7,640 nucleotides of DNA from Erysipelotrichia bacterium (GTDB lineage Bacteria > Bacillota_I > Bacilli_A > Erysipelotrichales > Erysipelotrichaceae): positions 1 to 7,640 of the forward strand of contig SAAR01000162.1 in assembly GCA_009916335.1 (NCBI GenBank). Reading direction: 5' to 3'. Made by a program: the position numbers and the translations under genes. Positions 5,660 through 7,640 of the stretch are shown in pieces. Position 1 is the stretch's first letter; each line of letters starts with the position of its first letter. The notes beneath the pieces are model-generated. The model was not told the origin of the DNA. It saw only the letters and a program-made list of their open reading frames with translations, and did not search any database.

Positions 5660-6211
5660 ATGAGCAAGATATTAAAAAAAGGAGTCGATAAGGTTATTGA
5701 TTCTAAAACTGTTAACTTTTTAATGCCTGTAAAAAAATCGAAAGACAGAATAGAAGATGTTTTAAAATTTAAAACAACAAGAACTCTTCTTAAAATGAGT
5801 AAGCCTAAAAAAGCTAACTACGTACCTTTTGAAACATTATGTGAGAAGAATGATATTGATGAAAAAGAATTGGCAAAACGTTATAGGATAACATCAACAT
5901 TTGCTTTGATAAGTTTGATTGGAATCTTTGGTTGGTTGGGGTATGCCATTTTATCCCTAATTCAAGGTGATTTATTTGCAACTATCAGATGTTCGGCAAC
6001 ATTAATCGCATGCATAGGTATATACTTTTATAATGTAGTAGATGCTTATTGTTATAGAACGAGACAGACGTATTCTAAACTATCTTTTCTGAATTCTTTA
6101 GAACACATTATACCAAATCCTTTTCACGACTTCGCACAAGTTAGCGTTGTAGAAAAAGATGGAAAAGTAGTAAAAAAGTTAAACGCTTTTTTACTATCGA
6201 AAAATGATTAA
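5660..6211 (+). CDS. traX: TraX/IcmV-like conjugation membrane protein, 183 residues
   Basis: The layout matches the IncI TraX / Legionella IcmV type: a basic amphipathic N-terminus (about 1-50), a short soluble region with an FETLCEKNDIDEKELAKRYR segment (57-76), a hairpin of two membrane helices (about 79-101 and 108-128), and a basic cytoplasmic end (about 132-183). TraX and TraY work together in IncI transfer, as IcmV and DotA do in type IVB secretion, so the position directly after the DotA/TraY gene supports the call. AAAGGAG is six bases before the ATG. The 50-residue extension after the second helix looks longer than I recall for the family. The assignment rests on architecture and context rather than a diagnostic motif. 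This TraX is unrelated to the pilin acetylase of the same name in F plasmids. Confidence 0.6.
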   Translation: MSKILKKGVDKVIDSKTVNFLMPVKKSKDRIEDVLKFKTTRTLLKMSKPKKANYVPFETLCEKNDIDEKELAKRYRITSTFALISLIGIFGWLGYAILSLIQGDLFATIRCSATLIACIGIYFYNVVDAYCYRTRQTYSKLSFLNSLEHIIPNPFHDFAQVSVVEKDGKVVKKLNAFLLSKND

Positions 6212-6229
6212 AATATTTTTAAAATAAAT

Positions 6230-6259
6230 TTGCTAGCCATAAAGATTGTACGCTATTAT
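6230..6259 (+). promoter_or_regulatory. Probable promoter of the 75-residue membrane protein
   Basis: TTGCTA (6230-6235) and TATTAT (6254-6259) are 18 bases apart, about 30 bases before the start codon at 6291. The -10 matches five of six consensus bases and the -35 four of six. No terminator is visible after the preceding gene, so read-through may add to expression. Confidence 0.45.
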
Positions 6260-6290
6260 TATCACAACAAACACGAGAGAGGTATTTAAC

Positions 6291-6518
6291 ATGTTAGATT
6301 TATTCACTGTATTCACAAACAACACTGTAGCTGCTATTGTTCTTTTCATCGTAAGCATTATCAGTATGGTTATGATTAAAAAAATGGAAGAATTAACTTC
6401 TACTACTTTCGGTGTAGCTGGTTCAGTTGCTCATGTATCTCTTTTGATGGTAAGCACTGTTAGCATGTCTACTCTTTGCTTTTCTGTTTACGCTATTGGT
6501 TCTTCACTTATAGCTTAA
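6291..6518 (+). CDS. Small two-helix membrane protein, 75 residues, pilin-like layout
   Basis: The ATG at 6291 is preferred over an upstream TTG at 6246 because GAGAGAGG lies about eight bases before it, and the extra residues would be unsupported. The protein is almost wholly hydrophobic: one helix at about 11-29, a short charged turn KKMEE (30-34), and a second hydrophobic stretch at about 44-73. Length and layout resemble mature conjugative pilins (VirB2/TraA type, about 70 residues with two helices and a short charged loop) and also the small membrane subunits of type IVB systems. There is no obvious cleavable leader. Its codons (AAC, ATC, TTC, GCT, GTT, GGT) look more like those of highly expressed genes than its AT-rich neighbours' do, and it is followed by a strong terminator. 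A structural subunit is plausible; a named family is not established. Confidence 0.7.
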   Translation: MLDLFTVFTNNTVAAIVLFIVSIISMVMIKKMEELTSTTFGVAGSVAHVSLLMVSTVSMSTLCFSVYAIGSSLIA

Positions 6519-6524
6519 AACAAA

Positions 6525-6533
6525 ACCTCTCTC
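6525..6533 (+). repeat. 3'-UTR sequence complementary to the ribosome binding site at 6275-6283
   Basis: ACCTCTCTC (6525-6533), seven bases past the stop codon, is the exact reverse complement of GAGAGAGGT (6275-6283), which is the ribosome binding site of the same small gene. In the mRNA the two could pair over about 240 bases and hide the start site. Confidence 0.45.
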
Positions 6534-6540
6534 AAAAACT

Positions 6541-6562
6541 AAGGGGCTTGCGCCCCTTTTTT
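6541..6562. terminator. Bidirectional terminator between convergent genes
   Basis: AAGGGGC (6541-6547) pairs with GCCCCTT (6552-6558) around a four-base loop. On the plus strand six Ts follow (6557-6562). On the minus strand the tail is TTAGTTTTTG. It lies between the convergent 75-residue gene and LPD7 gene, overlaps the latter's stop codon at 6561, and can serve both. Confidence 0.85.
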
Positions 6563-7640
6563 ATTTCATTCTGGTTGGTATTCTTGCGGTATAAACTGGA
6601 GCCTGAACAGGAACAGGTGATTGTTCATGATCATGTCCGGGGTTTTCAATACTTTTATCAATATCCACTTTTCTATCTTCTTTTAATCCACCGTAAGGCA
6701 TTATCCTATCAAGCTTACGATTTTCATGTGTTTCTCTAAAAATCTTAGCTTGCTCTTCTGATGTGGGCTTTACCACTAAACCCGCCTTAGTAGCTTCTTC
6801 ATAAGCCTGCTCTAAGAAAAGCTGATTACCTTCAAACGTGATACTGTTCCATCCTTTAGCTACAGCCATCATAGTTAAACGTTGTGCTGCTGCTGCTCTG
6901 TCTTCTGACACGATTGAAAGACCTTGAGCCGTTTCAGTCATATAAGATGTATCATGGAAGGTTATTTTTCTTGATGTGTTTTTATCTTTAATCTCTTTTA
7001 TGCTTTTTCCAAACATTTTATAAATTTCATGTTCTGGCACAAAACTAACAGAAGCATGAGAAGAAGCTGAAAACCTTTCTTTTTCCTTTTTCTTCATTCT
7101 TTCAAAGAAATCATTCCCGGCATAGCGATTACTAAAGTTATCCAGTTCGTCAGTATCCACTTTTGGTTTAGCTTTCTGTTTTGCCTCTTCTGCTTTACGC
7201 ATGGTGAACGTATCAAGTCCTGAAAGATCCAGTGGCTTAGGTTCTGGCTTGAATTGGGATATGTCCATACCTTCCGGTTCTACTGGAGCTGCAGGAGCCT
7301 GCTTATCACTTACGGCCTTAGCCAACTTTGCTATGTCGTCGTTCGTCATAAGAGAGGGAGCTACAGGAGCTGGAGCCGGGGCAACGTCTTCTTGTATATC
7401 AAACTCATTAAAGACGGCTGGAGCCTCTTCTGTGAGCTGTTTAAAGGGGTTGTCTATCTCGATGCCAGCTTGCTTATGTAGGCGCTGATGTAATGCCAGT
7501 TCTTCGCTCTTTTCTTCATGTAGCCCGGAGAGATAAGCATGGTCTTCTTGTAGCCTTACCATAACAGGATCTAACTCTTTAACACCGGCTTTCCTCTTCT
7601 GTTCTATCTCTGACATTAGAGATGTGGCCATGTCGTCAAC
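6561..7640 (-). CDS. LPD7-domain protein, probably the C-terminal part of a relaxase (runs off right edge)
   Basis: The visible 359 residues start in an open frame at the window edge. A Met lies at 7631, but the nine bases before it (GTTGACGAC) hold no ribosome binding site, so the true start is probably outside. Counting from that Met, residues 1-60 are charged and likely coiled-coil, about 80-160 is a Pro/Ala/Lys-rich linker (APAPAPVAP near 84-92), and about 223-300 matches the LPD7 domain: TFHDTS, then a helix with AAAAQRLTMMAVAKGW, NSITFEGN, and EEATKAGLVVK. LPD7 domains are typically found at the C-terminus of MOBP-type relaxases and other large DNA-transfer proteins. No relaxase catalytic residues (Tyr, HxH) are in view; they would be N-terminal. 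G+C is higher than in the secretion genes. It ends in the bidirectional terminator. A primase-type transfer protein is the main alternative. Confidence 0.65.
   Translation of the reverse strand, partial: VDDMATSLMSEIEQKRKAGVKELDPVMVRLQEDHAYLSGLHEEKSEELALHQRLHKQAGIEIDNPFKQLTEEAPAVFNEFDIQEDVAPAPAPVAPSLMTNDDIAKLAKAVSDKQAPAAPVEPEGMDISQFKPEPKPLDLSGLDTFTMRKAEEAKQKAKPKVDTDELDNFSNRYAGNDFFERMKKKEKERFSASSHASVSFVPEHEIYKMFGKSIKEIKDKNTSRKITFHDTSYMTETAQGLSIVSEDRAAAAQRLTMMAVAKGWNSITFEGNQLFLEQAYEEATKAGLVVKPTSEEQAKIFRETHENRKLDRIMPYGGLKEDRKVDIDKSIENPGHDHEQSPVPVQAPVYTARIPTRMK

Noticed and set aside
5443..5691. Plus-strand frame across the end of the DotA/TraY gene
   Set aside because: It overlaps the coding end, runs through a strong terminator and the next gene's promoter and start, and has no ribosome binding site.
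6476..6739. Plus-strand frame across the 6541-6562 terminator
   Set aside because: It begins inside the 75-residue gene, crosses a terminator and then runs antisense to the LPD7 gene.
7201..7488. Plus-strand Gly/Ser/Ala-rich frames opposite the LPD7 gene
   Set aside because: They mirror the Pro/Ala-rich linker on the other strand; codon pattern and lack of start signals point to shadows.
1..7640. CRISPR arrays, tRNA or rRNA genes, insertion sequences
   Set aside because: No regularly spaced repeats, tRNA-like cloverleaf, ribosomal sequence, transposase or terminal inverted repeats were seen.

Overview
The window looks like part of a mobile, AT-rich plasmid (or integrative conjugative element) of a gammaproteobacterium, probably an enterobacterium or a relative. 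The main evidence is a DotA/TraY-family membrane protein, a probable TraX/IcmV-like protein, an LPD7-domain protein that is probably a relaxase C-terminus, and a type IV pilin. This combination is typical of conjugation systems related to IncI plasmids (type IVB, MPF-I), which make a thin type IV pilus as well as the secretion channel. Genes are small, mostly have strong AGGAG ribosome binding sites, and are separated by compact hairpin terminators. The host and plasmid group cannot be named from the sequence alone.

Layout. Positions 1-3068 read on the minus strand. From the left edge: the start of an unknown gene (144 to beyond 1); a 310-base gene-free stretch holding a probable small RNA or leader (about 392 to 258) with a consensus-like promoter and a terminator, plus a sequence resembling a MOBP nick site; two unknown small cytoplasmic proteins (457-759 and 830-1147); a small lipoprotein (1306-1599); and a three-gene cluster read 3068 to 1735 that encodes a possible ribbon-helix-helix protein, a small membrane protein and a type IV pilin. 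The pilin is frameshifted by one base within its hydrophobic N-terminal helix.

A very AT-rich divergent intergenic region (3069-3233) separates these from three plus-strand units, each with its own control signals: the DotA/TraY protein (3234-5528, terminator after it), the TraX/IcmV-like protein (5660-6211, own promoter) and a 75-residue two-helix membrane protein (6291-6518). A bidirectional terminator at 6541-6562 separates the last from the C-terminal part of the LPD7 protein on the minus strand, which runs off the right edge.

Working together (inference): DotA/TraY and TraX/IcmV would belong to the inner-membrane part of the conjugation channel, the LPD7 protein would be the relaxase end that processes and pilots DNA, and the pilin would contribute to mating-pair contact if its frame is intact in the living plasmid. 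Base composition is patchy: the pilin, lipoprotein and LPD7 genes are visibly richer in G+C than the secretion genes and the small unknown genes, which suggests a mosaic origin.
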